Origin: Pseudomonas canadensis
GTDB lineage: Bacteria > Pseudomonadota > Gammaproteobacteria > Pseudomonadales > Pseudomonadaceae
DNA: 64,000 nt
NCBI RefSeq assembly: GCF_000503215.1
Contig: NZ_AYTD01000011.1
Location: 434,001 to 498,000 of the forward strand
Reading direction: 5' to 3'
Shown here: positions 1-8,103 of the stretch, in pieces
How the letters are laid out: the number at the start of each line of letters is the position of its first letter
How positions within the stretch are numbered: position 1 is the first letter of the stretch
Notes under the pieces: model-generated
Databases searched by the model: none
What the model was told of the DNA's origin: nothing
Seen by the model: only the letters and a program-made list of their open reading frames with translations
Made by a program: the position numbers and the translations under genes

Positions 1-66
1 CGAGGCGCCAAAGGCGGTCGACACAGACAGGGTCAGCAAAGTGGCCAAACACGCGCGTCGGATCAT
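1..66 (-). CDS. N-terminal fragment of a secreted protein (cut by window edge)
   Basis: Only the first 22 codons lie in the window; the gene runs off the left edge. The fragment has a two-arginine start, a hydrophobic core rich in Leu/Thr/Val and an AFGA-S end that looks like a signal peptidase I site. A GGGAGAA ribosome-binding site lies about 6 nt upstream of the ATG at 66. The protein is therefore probably exported, but its function cannot be read. It is divergent from the lipoprotein gene at 275. Confidence 0.6.
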   Translation of the reverse strand, partial: MIRRACLATLLTLSVSTAFGAS

Positions 67-274
67 CAAGGTTCTCCCGGAATGTCCGAATAGACTATCG
101 GCTGGCAGAAAGTACGGCTGGACGATTGCGACCCGCACATATCCGGCGGCGGCCATGCTAGTGCTGTACAGATGCCGTCATGCTCGTTAGGCTTTTGTCT
201 CGCAACATCCGGCTACAGATTCGGCTCAATCGGCCGCCACTCTTATCTCCCTGAATGGACTCAACGAGGCTCTC

Positions 275-1666
275 GTGCGCGTTATTACTTCTCTCTTGCT
301 CATCGGTAGCCTCGCGACCCTGGCCGGTTGTGCCACCCAGAAAAACCAAGTCGACCGCATGTTCGCCGACACCCTCACCCAGCCCTTGGTTGAAAACAGC
401 ATCGTGCGCGAGGGCGACTCGCTCAGCTTCGAGCTGCTGATGCCGGGCGGCCCGAGTGGTCTGCGGCGCACCATGCAATTCGAGGCCGCTTGCTCATCGC
501 CGCAACTGCACTTGCTGTACCTGGACGGCTCACAACGGGTCTACCCGGCCAGCGCTGGCCGTTACAGCGCGGCGCGCAAGTTGTCGCCGCAATTGCGCGC
601 GACCTTGGCTGCCAACCAGACGTTCATACGCGCCTGTGCCGAAACGCCAAAGCCAGACTGGCGCCTGGTGCAGGCCAACGCGCACGATAGCCAGGTATTG
701 ATTGACGCCAACAGCATCAAGACGGTGAATGGCGAAACGCGCTTTTGGGCCGCCTTCGACGAACCGGCGGTGCTCAACGACATGCCCTACAACGCCCCCT
801 ATGCCCAGAAGCGTGAACACTTTGCGGTGTCTTGCACGGGCGGGACCTATAAGGAACTGGCCGGCTACGACATGGACGCCGACAATCGCGTCAGCGACGG
901 CCGTGTCGACAGCTTTCCCACGCCGCAGAAGATCGCCGGCAGCAATGCCGACTATGAGTTGTTGTTCAATAAAGTCTGCGCGACGCCACAGACAATCGCC
1001 GCGCTGCCGGTGTTCAAACCACGCCTGAAGGCGCCGATGAACATCGCACTGACCTCGGTGCAACCACAGGTGCTAGCCGCAATCACGCAGTTGAACCTGG
1101 ACAAACCCGCGCGCGCCTTCAAATACGTGCATATGACCGGCACGTCGACGCTCAAGGGCGAAACCAGCCAGTTTCAGAGTGCGGACTTCATCAGCCAAGA
1201 CGCGGCGAGCGAGCAATTGGCCATCGCCACCCGCGGGCAGGGTTATGAAAGCCACACGGTGAGCTGGCGTAACCTCATCCCGCTGGTGGCAAAAAACACC
1301 TACAGCTCCTCGGGCATGGCAGAAAGCGAGGCGCTGACGCAATTGAGCTTCACCGGCAATTGGAAGGCCCTGCCAGTTGGCGAAACCGTGGTCTACCAAA
1401 CCACCCGCGCCAGCCTCAACAGCCTGATTGGCAGCCGTACCAAAGTCCAGACTACCCGCTGCTTAGTTGAACGCGAACTGCAAGCCAGCGAGCTCAACCC
1501 TGGCCTGCTCGGGGCGGCCAAGGCCCTTAAGTGCAGCTTCGACAACGATGAATACAACCGGGTGAACCACCTGTACTACCTGACCGACTACGCCTACTTC
1601 TACGAGTCGAGCACGGACAAGAACGCGTTCTACTACTCCGACACGCGTATCGATAAATTCGAATAA
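275..1666 (+). CDS. Putative lipoprotein of unknown function, 463 aa
   Basis: I do not recognise this family. The GTG start at 275 is chosen because a GAGG ribosome-binding site lies just upstream and it begins directly with a lipoprotein signal peptide. That peptide has a short basic start, a Leu/Ile/Ala-rich core and a lipobox LAGC ending near residue 19, predicting an outer- or inner-membrane-anchored periplasmic protein. The mature part is mostly soluble, with scattered cysteines and a Tyr-rich C-terminus (YYLTDYAYFYES region). Codon use is typical of the neighbours. It stands alone, with a large imperfect inverted repeat just after the stop. Confidence 0.7.
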   Translation: MRVITSLLLIGSLATLAGCATQKNQVDRMFADTLTQPLVENSIVREGDSLSFELLMPGGPSGLRRTMQFEAACSSPQLHLLYLDGSQRVYPASAGRYSAARKLSPQLRATLAANQTFIRACAETPKPDWRLVQANAHDSQVLIDANSIKTVNGETRFWAAFDEPAVLNDMPYNAPYAQKREHFAVSCTGGTYKELAGYDMDADNRVSDGRVDSFPTPQKIAGSNADYELLFNKVCATPQTIAALPVFKPRLKAPMNIALTSVQPQVLAAITQLNLDKPARAFKYVHMTGTSTLKGETSQFQSADFISQDAASEQLAIATRGQGYESHTVSWRNLIPLVAKNTYSSSGMAESEALTQLSFTGNWKALPVGETVVYQTTRASLNSLIGSRTKVQTTRCLVERELQASELNPGLLGAAKALKCSFDNDEYNRVNHLYYLTDYAYFYESSTDKNAFYYSDTRIDKFE

Positions 1667-1673
1667 GCCCCGT

Positions 1674-1726
1674 TGACACACTCTGCAATATTCCATGAAG
1701 ATGGAAGCCTTATTCAGGGTGTGTCA
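1674..1726. terminator. Large imperfect inverted repeat after the lipoprotein gene
   Basis: TGACACAC (1674-1681) pairs with GTGTGTCA (1719-1726), and inside it TTCCAT (1691-1696) pairs with ATGGAA (1701-1706). The flanks between them are also largely complementary, so the whole 53 nt can fold into one long hairpin 8 nt after the stop codon. There is no U-tract, so it may be a transcript-stabilising or Rho-type end rather than a classical intrinsic terminator. Confidence 0.4.
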
Positions 1727-1841
1727 GCCAATGTCCGCAATGTCCTCCGTTAACCTTTCCGTCATTGGCTCCCCTGCCAAGGCGCAAGGTTGCGTTGCGC
1801 ACGCCCTCAAATCGAAGAAACAGTCGCTCATGTGACCGGGG

Positions 1842-1882
1842 CGCGCTGTCCCGTCAGATGAGCTGACAGGACATTGAGCGCG
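1842..1882 (+). promoter_or_regulatory. Long stem-loop in the leader of the DapA-like gene
   Basis: CGCGC (1842-1846) pairs with GCGCG (1878-1882), TGTCC (1847) with GGACA (1869-1873), and GTCAG (1853) with CTGAC (1863-1867) around an ATGAG loop. This gives about 15 base pairs with small bulges. It sits 77 nt before the start at 1959. No U-run follows, so it is not an obvious terminator. Its role is unknown. The rest of the 1727-1958 gap shows nothing recognisable. Confidence 0.4.
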
Positions 1883-1958
1883 ACGGCCTTCCTCCCTTGC
1901 ACAATTCCCTCTGCCCTTCTGACGGTGACTCCAGCGGTCAATCATCAGGAGAAAGTGC

Positions 1959-2822
1959 ATGTCATCGTTTCAAGGTATCTGGGTTCCCGTGGTCACACCG
2001 TTCCATGACGGCGCCATTGATTTCATTGGCCTGCACCGCCTGGTCAGCCACTTGCTGGAAAAACACGTGGCCGGGATCATGGTGTGCACCACCACCGGGG
2101 AAGCGGCGTCGCTGAGTCGTCAGGAACAATTGGCGGTTCTCGATGCGGTGTTGCAATGGGTGCCGGCGCACCGCGTGGTGATGGGCCTGGCGGGCTATAA
2201 CCAGATTGAGCTGCTGCACTTCCAGCGTGAAATCCTGCAACGCCCGGTGGCTGGGCTTTTGGTGCCGGCGCCGAGTTACATCCGCCCGTCCCAAGCGGGT
2301 TTGGAGGCGTTTTTCCGCACGGTGGCCGATGCCTCCAGCGTGCCGATCATTCTTTACGACATTCCCTACCGCACTGGCGCTACTTTCGAGCAGGCGACCC
2401 TGCTCAACATCGTCGCCCATAAGCGCATCGTGGCGATCAAGGATTGTGGTGGCAACCTGGGCAACACCCTTGCACTGCTGGCCAGCGGTGACGTGGACGT
2501 GTTGTGTGGCGAAGACGTACAGATTTTCAACGCACTGTGCCTCGGCGCGACCGGTGCGATTGCGGCCTCGGCCCACCTGCACACCGAGCAATTTGTGGCG
2601 CTTTTCCAGCAAGTGCGCGACAACCAACTGGCTGAAGCGCGAGCGACATTCTTCCAGTTGCTGCCACTGATCAACACGCTGTTCATGGAGCCCAATCCAG
2701 CACCGGTAAAAGCCGCGCTGGCTGTGCAAGGCTTGATCGGCAGCGAATTGCGCGCACCCATGCAGGCCGCCAGTAGCGCCGTCGTCACGCGCTTGCAGCA
2801 GGTACTGAACCCGGCCGGCTAA
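1959..2822 (+). CDS. Dihydrodipicolinate synthase-family aldolase (DapA-like paralogue)
   Basis: A 287-aa class I aldolase of the DapA/NAL superfamily, which forms a Schiff base between a lysine and an oxo acid. The catalytic set sits at the same numbers as in E. coli DapA: TTGEA around residues 44-48, Tyr133 in YDIPYRTG with Arg138, and Schiff-base Lys161 in AIKDCGG. The presence of Arg138 is compatible with true dihydrodipicolinate synthase activity. However, pseudomonads usually carry the housekeeping dapA elsewhere, next to bamC/purC, so this is more likely a paralogue with another oxo-acid substrate. The start is preceded by AGGAGAAAG. It lies about 115 nt before the cystathionine beta-synthase gene and may be co-transcribed. 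Confidence 0.8.
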   Translation: MSSFQGIWVPVVTPFHDGAIDFIGLHRLVSHLLEKHVAGIMVCTTTGEAASLSRQEQLAVLDAVLQWVPAHRVVMGLAGYNQIELLHFQREILQRPVAGLLVPAPSYIRPSQAGLEAFFRTVADASSVPIILYDIPYRTGATFEQATLLNIVAHKRIVAIKDCGGNLGNTLALLASGDVDVLCGEDVQIFNALCLGATGAIAASAHLHTEQFVALFQQVRDNQLAEARATFFQLLPLINTLFMEPNPAPVKAALAVQGLIGSELRAPMQAASSAVVTRLQQVLNPAG

Positions 2823-2938
2823 TGCGCCAAAAACAGACAGCCAACGGACCGTCCGGTTGCGACCGGACCGATCCCGGCCTATCGTCGAACCCATGCTTTG
2901 CCTTTTGCTGTCCAACCCATTCGTATTCAGGTGACGAC

Positions 2939-4315
2939 ATGCCCACGCTTTCCCGCCCCGCCGTCCTCGAATTGATCGGCAACACGCCGCTGGTTCGGGT
3001 CAGCCGGTTCGATACCGGCCCCTGCACGTTGTTTCTCAAGCTTGAATCCCAGAACCCCGGTGGTTCCATCAAGGACCGCATCGGCCTGGCCATGATCGAC
3101 GCCGCCGAACGCGACGGCCGCTTGCGCCCCGGCGGCACGATTATCGAAGCCACCGCCGGCAACACCGGCCTGGGCCTGGCACTGGTCGGTCGGGCCAAGG
3201 GCTACCGGGTGGTCCTGGTGGTACCCGACAAGATGTCCACGGAAAAGGTGCTGCACCTCAAGGCCATGGGCGCCGAGGTGCACATCACCCGCTCCGATGT
3301 GGGCAAGGGCCACCCCGAGTATTACCAGGACGTGGCCGCGCGCCTGGCCAAGGATATTCCGGGGTCGTTCTTCGCTGACCAATTCAACAACCCGGCCAAC
3401 CCCCTGGCCCATGAAACCAGCACCGCGCCGGAAATCTGGGCGCAGACCCAGCATGATGTCGACGCGATCGTCGTCGGCGTCGGCTCTGCCGGCACCCTCA
3501 CCGGCCTGACGCGCTTCTTCAAGCGCGTGCAACCCGAACTGGCCATGGTGCTGGCCGACCCGGTGGGCTCGGTGATGGCCGAATACAGCCGCAGTGGCAA
3601 AATGGAAACGCCGGGCTCCTGGGCGGTGGAAGGCATTGGCGAAGACTTCATTCCGTCGATTGCCGACCTGTCCAGCGTGCGTCACGCCTATTCGATCAGC
3701 GACGAAGAAAGTTTCGACCATGCCCGGCAGTTGCTCAAGGCCGAAGGCATTCTCGGCGGTTCCTCCACCGGCACCCTGCTCGCGGCCGCCCTGCGTTACT
3801 GCCGCGAACAGACCGAGCCCAAGCGCGTGGTGACTTTTGTCTGCGACACCGGCACCCGTTACCTGTCGAAGGTCTACAACGACCAATGGATGAATGACGC
3901 CGGCCTGCTGCACTACAAGCACTACGGCGACCTGCGCGACCTGATCGCGCGGCGCTTCGAAGACGGCCGCGTGATCAGCGTAAGCCCCGACGACACGCTG
4001 CTCACCGCCTTCCAGCGCATGCGCCTGGCGGATGTCTCGCAGTTGCCAGTGCTGGTGGACGGTCAAAAACTGGTCGGTGTGATCGATGAATCCGACATCC
4101 TGCTGGGCCTGCACCAGGACGCCACGCACTTTTCCATGATCGTCTCCAGCGCCATGACCGACACCCTGCAAACCCTGGCACCCAGCGCTAGCCTGGCCGA
4201 ACTGCAGGCGGAGCTGGATCGCGGCCTGGTCGCCATCATTGCCGACGCGTCAGGCTTCCACGGCCTGATCACCCGCGTCGACCTGCTCAACCACCTACGG
4301 AGATCCCTTGCATGA
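2939..4315 (+). CDS. Cystathionine beta-synthase with CBS-domain pair
   Basis: A 458-aa PLP enzyme that condenses serine and homocysteine to cystathionine in reverse transsulfuration. The fold type II core spans about residues 1-320 and has the PLP lysine K45 in NPGGSIKDR, a TAGNTG loop and a GSAGTLTG phosphate-binding loop. The C-terminal ~120 residues form two CBS (Bateman) motifs, as in PLP-CBS enzymes regulated by adenosyl ligands. I chose the ATG at 2939 (AGGTGA ribosome-binding site) because the open frame upstream to 2822 is low-complexity and lacks family similarity. The stop overlaps the next gene by 4 bp (ATGA), so the two are translationally coupled. The order matches PA0399-PA0400 of P. 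aeruginosa, as I recall it. Confidence 0.93.
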   Translation: MPTLSRPAVLELIGNTPLVRVSRFDTGPCTLFLKLESQNPGGSIKDRIGLAMIDAAERDGRLRPGGTIIEATAGNTGLGLALVGRAKGYRVVLVVPDKMSTEKVLHLKAMGAEVHITRSDVGKGHPEYYQDVAARLAKDIPGSFFADQFNNPANPLAHETSTAPEIWAQTQHDVDAIVVGVGSAGTLTGLTRFFKRVQPELAMVLADPVGSVMAEYSRSGKMETPGSWAVEGIGEDFIPSIADLSSVRHAYSISDEESFDHARQLLKAEGILGGSSTGTLLAAALRYCREQTEPKRVVTFVCDTGTRYLSKVYNDQWMNDAGLLHYKHYGDLRDLIARRFEDGRVISVSPDDTLLTAFQRMRLADVSQLPVLVDGQKLVGVIDESDILLGLHQDATHFSMIVSSAMTDTLQTLAPSASLAELQAELDRGLVAIIADASGFHGLITRVDLLNHLRRSLA

Positions 4316-5478
4316 GTCAGTCCGATAAAAGCGCGTTTGCCACCCGTGTGATCCATGCTGGACAGTCCCCCGACCCGACCACGGGCGCGCTGATGCCGCC
4401 GATCTACGCCAACTCTACCTACCTGCAAGACAGCCCCGGCGTGCACAAAGGCTTCGACTACGGCCGCTCCCACAACCCCACGCGGTTTGCCCTGGAACGC
4501 TGCGTGGCCGACCTGGAGGGCGGCAGCCAGGCGTTTGCTTTCGCGTCCGGGCTGGCGGCGATTTCGACAGTCTTGGAGTTGCTGGATGCCGGCGCCCATA
4601 TCGTGTCCGGCAATGACCTGTACGGCGGCACCTTCCGGCTATTCGATAAAGTGCGCCAACGCAGCGCCGGGCACCGTTTCAGCTTTGTCGACCTGAGCGA
4701 TTTGTCGGCGTTTGAAGCGAGCCTGCAGGACGACACGCGCATGGTCTGGGTCGAGACCCCCAGCAACCCGCTGCTGAGCCTGACCGACCTGAGCGCCATC
4801 GCACGTATCTGCCGTGATCGCGGCATCATCTGTGTGGCCGACAACACCTTCGCCAGCCCGTGGATCCAGCGTCCTCTGGAGCTGGGCTTTGATGTCGTGG
4901 TGCATTCCACCACCAAATACCTCAACGGCCACTCCGATGTGATCGGCGGCATCGCCATTGTCGGCGACAACCCCGAACTGGCGGAGCGCCTGGGCTTCCT
5001 GCAAAACTCGGTCGGCGCCATCGCCGGGCCCTTCGACGCGTTCCTCACCCTGCGCGGCGTGAAAACCCTGGCGCTGCGCATGGAACGCCATTGCAGCAAC
5101 GCCCTGGACCTCGCCACCTGGCTGGAGCAGCAACCGCAAGTGGCACGGGTTTATTACCCGGGCCTCACGTCCCATCCCCAGCATGAACTGGCGCGCGAAC
5201 AAATGCGTGGGTTTGGCGGGATGATTTCGATTGACCTGAACAGCGACCTGGCCGGCGCCACGCGTTTCCTGGAAAACGTCAAGATCTTCGCCCTGGCCGA
5301 AAGCCTTGGCGGCGTGGAAAGCCTGATCGAACACCCGGCGATCATGACCCATGCAAGCATCCCGGCGGAAACGCGGGCGCAGCTGGGGATTGGGGATGGG
5401 TTGGTACGCTTGTCGGTGGGGGTTGAGGATGTGGAGGATCTTCGCGCGGATTTGGCGCAAGCCTTGGCACTTATCTAA
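4312..5478 (+). CDS. Cystathionine gamma-lyase / Cys-Met metabolism PLP enzyme
   Basis: A 388-aa fold type I PLP enzyme of the Cys/Met metabolism family. Its partner makes cystathionine, so this one probably cleaves it to cysteine, 2-oxobutyrate and ammonia. Both enzymes can also release H2S in side reactions. Visible marks are YGRSHNPTR near the N-terminus, ASGLAA, an ADNTFASP stretch and the Schiff-base Lys202 in STTKYLNGHSD. Sequence alone does not separate gamma-lyase from cystathionine gamma-synthase (MetB); the coupling to cystathionine beta-synthase favours the lyase. A terminator inside a REPIN follows. Confidence 0.88.
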   Translation: MSQSDKSAFATRVIHAGQSPDPTTGALMPPIYANSTYLQDSPGVHKGFDYGRSHNPTRFALERCVADLEGGSQAFAFASGLAAISTVLELLDAGAHIVSGNDLYGGTFRLFDKVRQRSAGHRFSFVDLSDLSAFEASLQDDTRMVWVETPSNPLLSLTDLSAIARICRDRGIICVADNTFASPWIQRPLELGFDVVVHSTTKYLNGHSDVIGGIAIVGDNPELAERLGFLQNSVGAIAGPFDAFLTLRGVKTLALRMERHCSNALDLATWLEQQPQVARVYYPGLTSHPQHELAREQMRGFGGMISIDLNSDLAGATRFLENVKIFALAESLGGVESLIEHPAIMTHASIPAETRAQLGIGDGLVRLSVGVEDVEDLRADLAQALALI

Positions 5479-5516
5479 AGTAGTTTAGCTTGGCCTGCGT
5501 GGTGAACCGGCCTGCT

Positions 5517-5735
5517 GTGGTGAGCGGGCTTTTGTGGTGAGCGAGCTTGCTCGCGCTGGGCTGCGAAGCAGCCCTAAAACCAGACGCCGCATTCTGCCTG
5601 ACAGAATGCGGCGTTTTTATTGGGGCGGCTTCGCCACCCAGCGCGGGCGGTGCGACGATTCGACAAGCCCGCTCACCACAAAAGCCCGCTCACCATACCA
5701 AAGCCAATCACCACAGCAAGCCAGCTCCCACAGAA
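5517..5735. repeat. REPIN-like inverted REP cluster (GTGAGCGGGCTT type)
   Basis: Several copies of the GTGAGCGGGCTTG core run forward (5519-5560) and then inverted (5660-5700). They bracket GCTGCGAAGCAGCCC / GGGGCGGCTTCGCCACCC arms, giving the mirrored arrangement of a REP doublet. A last inverted piece, GCAAGCCAGCTCCCACAG, belongs to a different REP family. The same family occurs at 9705, 14705, 18129 and 33165. Confidence 0.8.
5584..5618. terminator. Intrinsic terminator between convergent genes
   Basis: ACGCCGCATTCTG (5584-5596) and CAGAATGCGGCGT (5602-5614) form a perfect 13-bp stem with a 5-nt loop, followed by TTTTT. It sits in the loop of the REPIN and ends transcription of the cystathionine operon on the plus strand. 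It may also stop minus-strand read-through from the OsmC-YcaO gene. Confidence 0.85.
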
Positions 5736-5742
5736 AGTTGTG

Positions 5743-7941
5743 TCAGGCTGAGGTGACGTTGGCACGCGCCGCATGCAGCTTCTTGTAGCTGTCGATCAAG
5801 CGCAAATGCCGATCCAGCCCTTCCAGCTTCATGCTGGTCGGCGTCAAACCATAGAAACGCACATCGCCCTGTACCGAACCAATCACCGCATCCATCCGCT
5901 CATTGCCAAACATGCGACGGAAGTTGGCTTCGTAGTCCGCCAGTTCCAGGTCATCGTCCAGTTCCATCTCCAGCACCGCATTCATCGCCTGGTAGAACAG
6001 GCCACGCTCAGCGGTGTTGTCGTTGTACTGCAGGAACATCTCCACGCACTCCTTGGCCTCTTCATATTGCTGCAAGGCCAGGAAGATCAGCAGTTTCAAC
6101 TCCAGGATGGTCAGCTGACCCCAGGCAGTGTTGTCATCGAATTCGATGCCGATCAGGGTGGTGATATCGGTGTAGTCGTCCAGCTCGCTTTCGATCAGGC
6201 GCTCGACCAACGCTTGCAACTCTTCCTCGTTGAGGCGGTGCAGGTTGAGGATATCCTCACGGAAAAATAGCGCTTTGTTGGTGTTGTCCCAGATCAGGTC
6301 ATCCACCGGGTAGATTTCCGAATAGTCCGGCACCAGGATGCGGCACGCGGTGGCGCCCAGGTGCTCGTACACCGCCATGTAGGACTCCTTGCCCATGCCT
6401 TCGAGAATCCCGAACAGGGTCGCGGCTTCCTGGGCGTTCGAATCGGCACCTTCGCCGGTGAAGTCCCACTCAACGAATTCGTAATCCGACTGCGCGCTGA
6501 AGAAGCGCCACGACACCACGCCACTGGAGTCGATGAAGTGCTCGACGAAGTTATTCGGCTCGGTCACCGCCTGACCTTCGAAGGTCGGCTGCGGCAAGTC
6601 GTTGAGGCCTTCGAAACTGCGGCCTTGCAGCAGTTCGGTGAGGCTGCGTTCCAGCGCCACTTCCAGGCTTGGATGCGCGCCGAACGAGGCGAACACGCCA
6701 CCCGTGCGCGGGTTCATCAGGGTCACGCACATTACCGGGAATTCACCGCCCAGGGACGCGTCTTTCACCAGCACCGGGAAGCCTTGGGCTTCAAGGCCCT
6801 GGATACCGGCGAGAATGCCTGGGTACTTGGCCAGCACCTCGGCCGGCACGTCCGGCAAGGCGAACTCGCCTTCGATGATTTCACGCTTCACGGCGCGCTC
6901 GAAGATCTCCGACAGGCACTGCACCTGGGCTTCGGCCAAGGTGTTGCCGGCGCTCATGCCGTTGCTGAGGTAGAGGTTTTCGATCAGGTTGGACGGGAAG
7001 TACACCACTTCACCGTCCGATTGGCGCACGAACGGCAGCGAAACAATGCCGCGTTCTTCATTGCCCGAGTTGGTGTCGAACAGGTGCGAACCACGCAGTT
7101 CGCCCTCGCGGTTGTAGACCTTCAGGCAGTAGGCGTCGAGGATTTCACCTGGCAGCTCGTCGTTAGGGCCCGGCTGAAACCAGCGCTCATCCGGGTAATG
7201 CACGAACGGCGCATTCGCCAGTTCCTCACCCCAGAACTGATCGTTATAGAAGAAGTTGCAGTTGAGCCGCTCGATGAACTCGCCCAGTGCCGACGCCAAG
7301 GCGCCCTCTTTGGTCGCGCCCTTACCGTTGGTGAAGCACATCGGCGAATGTGCATCGCGGATATGCAGCGACCACACGTTGGGCACGATATTGCGCCACG
7401 ACGCGATTTCAATCTTCATGCCCAGGCCGGCCAGGAGGCCGGACATGTTGGCAATGGTCTGTTCCAGCGGCAGGTCTTTGCCGGCGATATAAGTGCCACC
7501 CTCTGACGTCGAGTTGGGCATCAACAACGCCTGCGCGTCAGCGTCCAGGTTTTCGACTTCTTCGATGACGAACTCAGGCCCGGCCTGCACCACTTTCTTG
7601 ACCGTGCAACGGTCGATGGAACGCAGGATGCCTTGGCGGTCTTTGTCGGAAATGTCGGCCGGCAGCTCGACCTGGATCTTGAAGATCTGGTTGTAGCGGT
7701 TTTCCGGGTCGACGATGTTGTTCTGCGACAGGCGAATATTCTCAGTGGGAATATTGCGCGTCTGACAGTACAGCTTCACGAAGTACGCCGCGCACAACGC
7801 CGACGACGCCAGGAAGTAATCGAACGGCCCCGGTGCCGAACCATCGCCTTTGTAGCGGATGGGCTGGTCGGCAATCACCGTGAAGTCGTCGAACTTGGCT
7901 TCAAGCCGGAGGTTGTCGAGAAAATTGACCTTGATTTCCAT
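5743..7941 (-). CDS. OsmC domain - YcaO domain fusion protein
   Basis: A 732-aa two-part protein. Residues 1-140 are an OsmC-like peroxide-reducing domain with the two expected cysteines, C50 (in SSALCAAYF) and C112 (in IDRCTVKK). Residues ~148-732 match E. coli YcaO over its full ~586-aa length, including CFTNGKGATK, ALGEFIERL, SNGMSAGNT, LSEIFERAVK and FIDSSGVVSW, with a helical TPR-like tail. YcaO proteins are ATP-dependent backbone-activating enzymes. E. coli YcaO is linked to RimO-dependent methylthiolation of ribosomal protein S12. The fusion suggests that a thiol or persulfide redox step is coupled to it, which is inference. It converges on the reverse transsulfuration operon. No leader peptide or TOMM precursor is visible nearby. 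Confidence 0.9.
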   Translation of the reverse strand: MEIKVNFLDNLRLEAKFDDFTVIADQPIRYKGDGSAPGPFDYFLASSALCAAYFVKLYCQTRNIPTENIRLSQNNIVDPENRYNQIFKIQVELPADISDKDRQGILRSIDRCTVKKVVQAGPEFVIEEVENLDADAQALLMPNSTSEGGTYIAGKDLPLEQTIANMSGLLAGLGMKIEIASWRNIVPNVWSLHIRDAHSPMCFTNGKGATKEGALASALGEFIERLNCNFFYNDQFWGEELANAPFVHYPDERWFQPGPNDELPGEILDAYCLKVYNREGELRGSHLFDTNSGNEERGIVSLPFVRQSDGEVVYFPSNLIENLYLSNGMSAGNTLAEAQVQCLSEIFERAVKREIIEGEFALPDVPAEVLAKYPGILAGIQGLEAQGFPVLVKDASLGGEFPVMCVTLMNPRTGGVFASFGAHPSLEVALERSLTELLQGRSFEGLNDLPQPTFEGQAVTEPNNFVEHFIDSSGVVSWRFFSAQSDYEFVEWDFTGEGADSNAQEAATLFGILEGMGKESYMAVYEHLGATACRILVPDYSEIYPVDDLIWDNTNKALFFREDILNLHRLNEEELQALVERLIESELDDYTDITTLIGIEFDDNTAWGQLTILELKLLIFLALQQYEEAKECVEMFLQYNDNTAERGLFYQAMNAVLEMELDDDLELADYEANFRRMFGNERMDAVIGSVQGDVRFYGLTPTSMKLEGLDRHLRLIDSYKKLHAARANVTSA

Positions 7942-8103
7942 GGGGGCACACCAGAATAACGGCTAAACAAAAATGGCCGCCATTATGAGGTTTTTCGGCA
8001 GGAAGTTTCAGGCTTTTGACCAGTGGCTGGCGAATTGACCAATGTGGATTAACCTTTTCGCAGATGGCGCCGATGGACTGAGGGCAACCAGGGAGTAGTC
8101 GGA

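Noticed and set aside
2822..2938. Longer N-terminus for cystathionine beta-synthase
   Set aside because: The added 39 residues have no similarity to the family, and the ATG at 2939 has a good ribosome-binding site.
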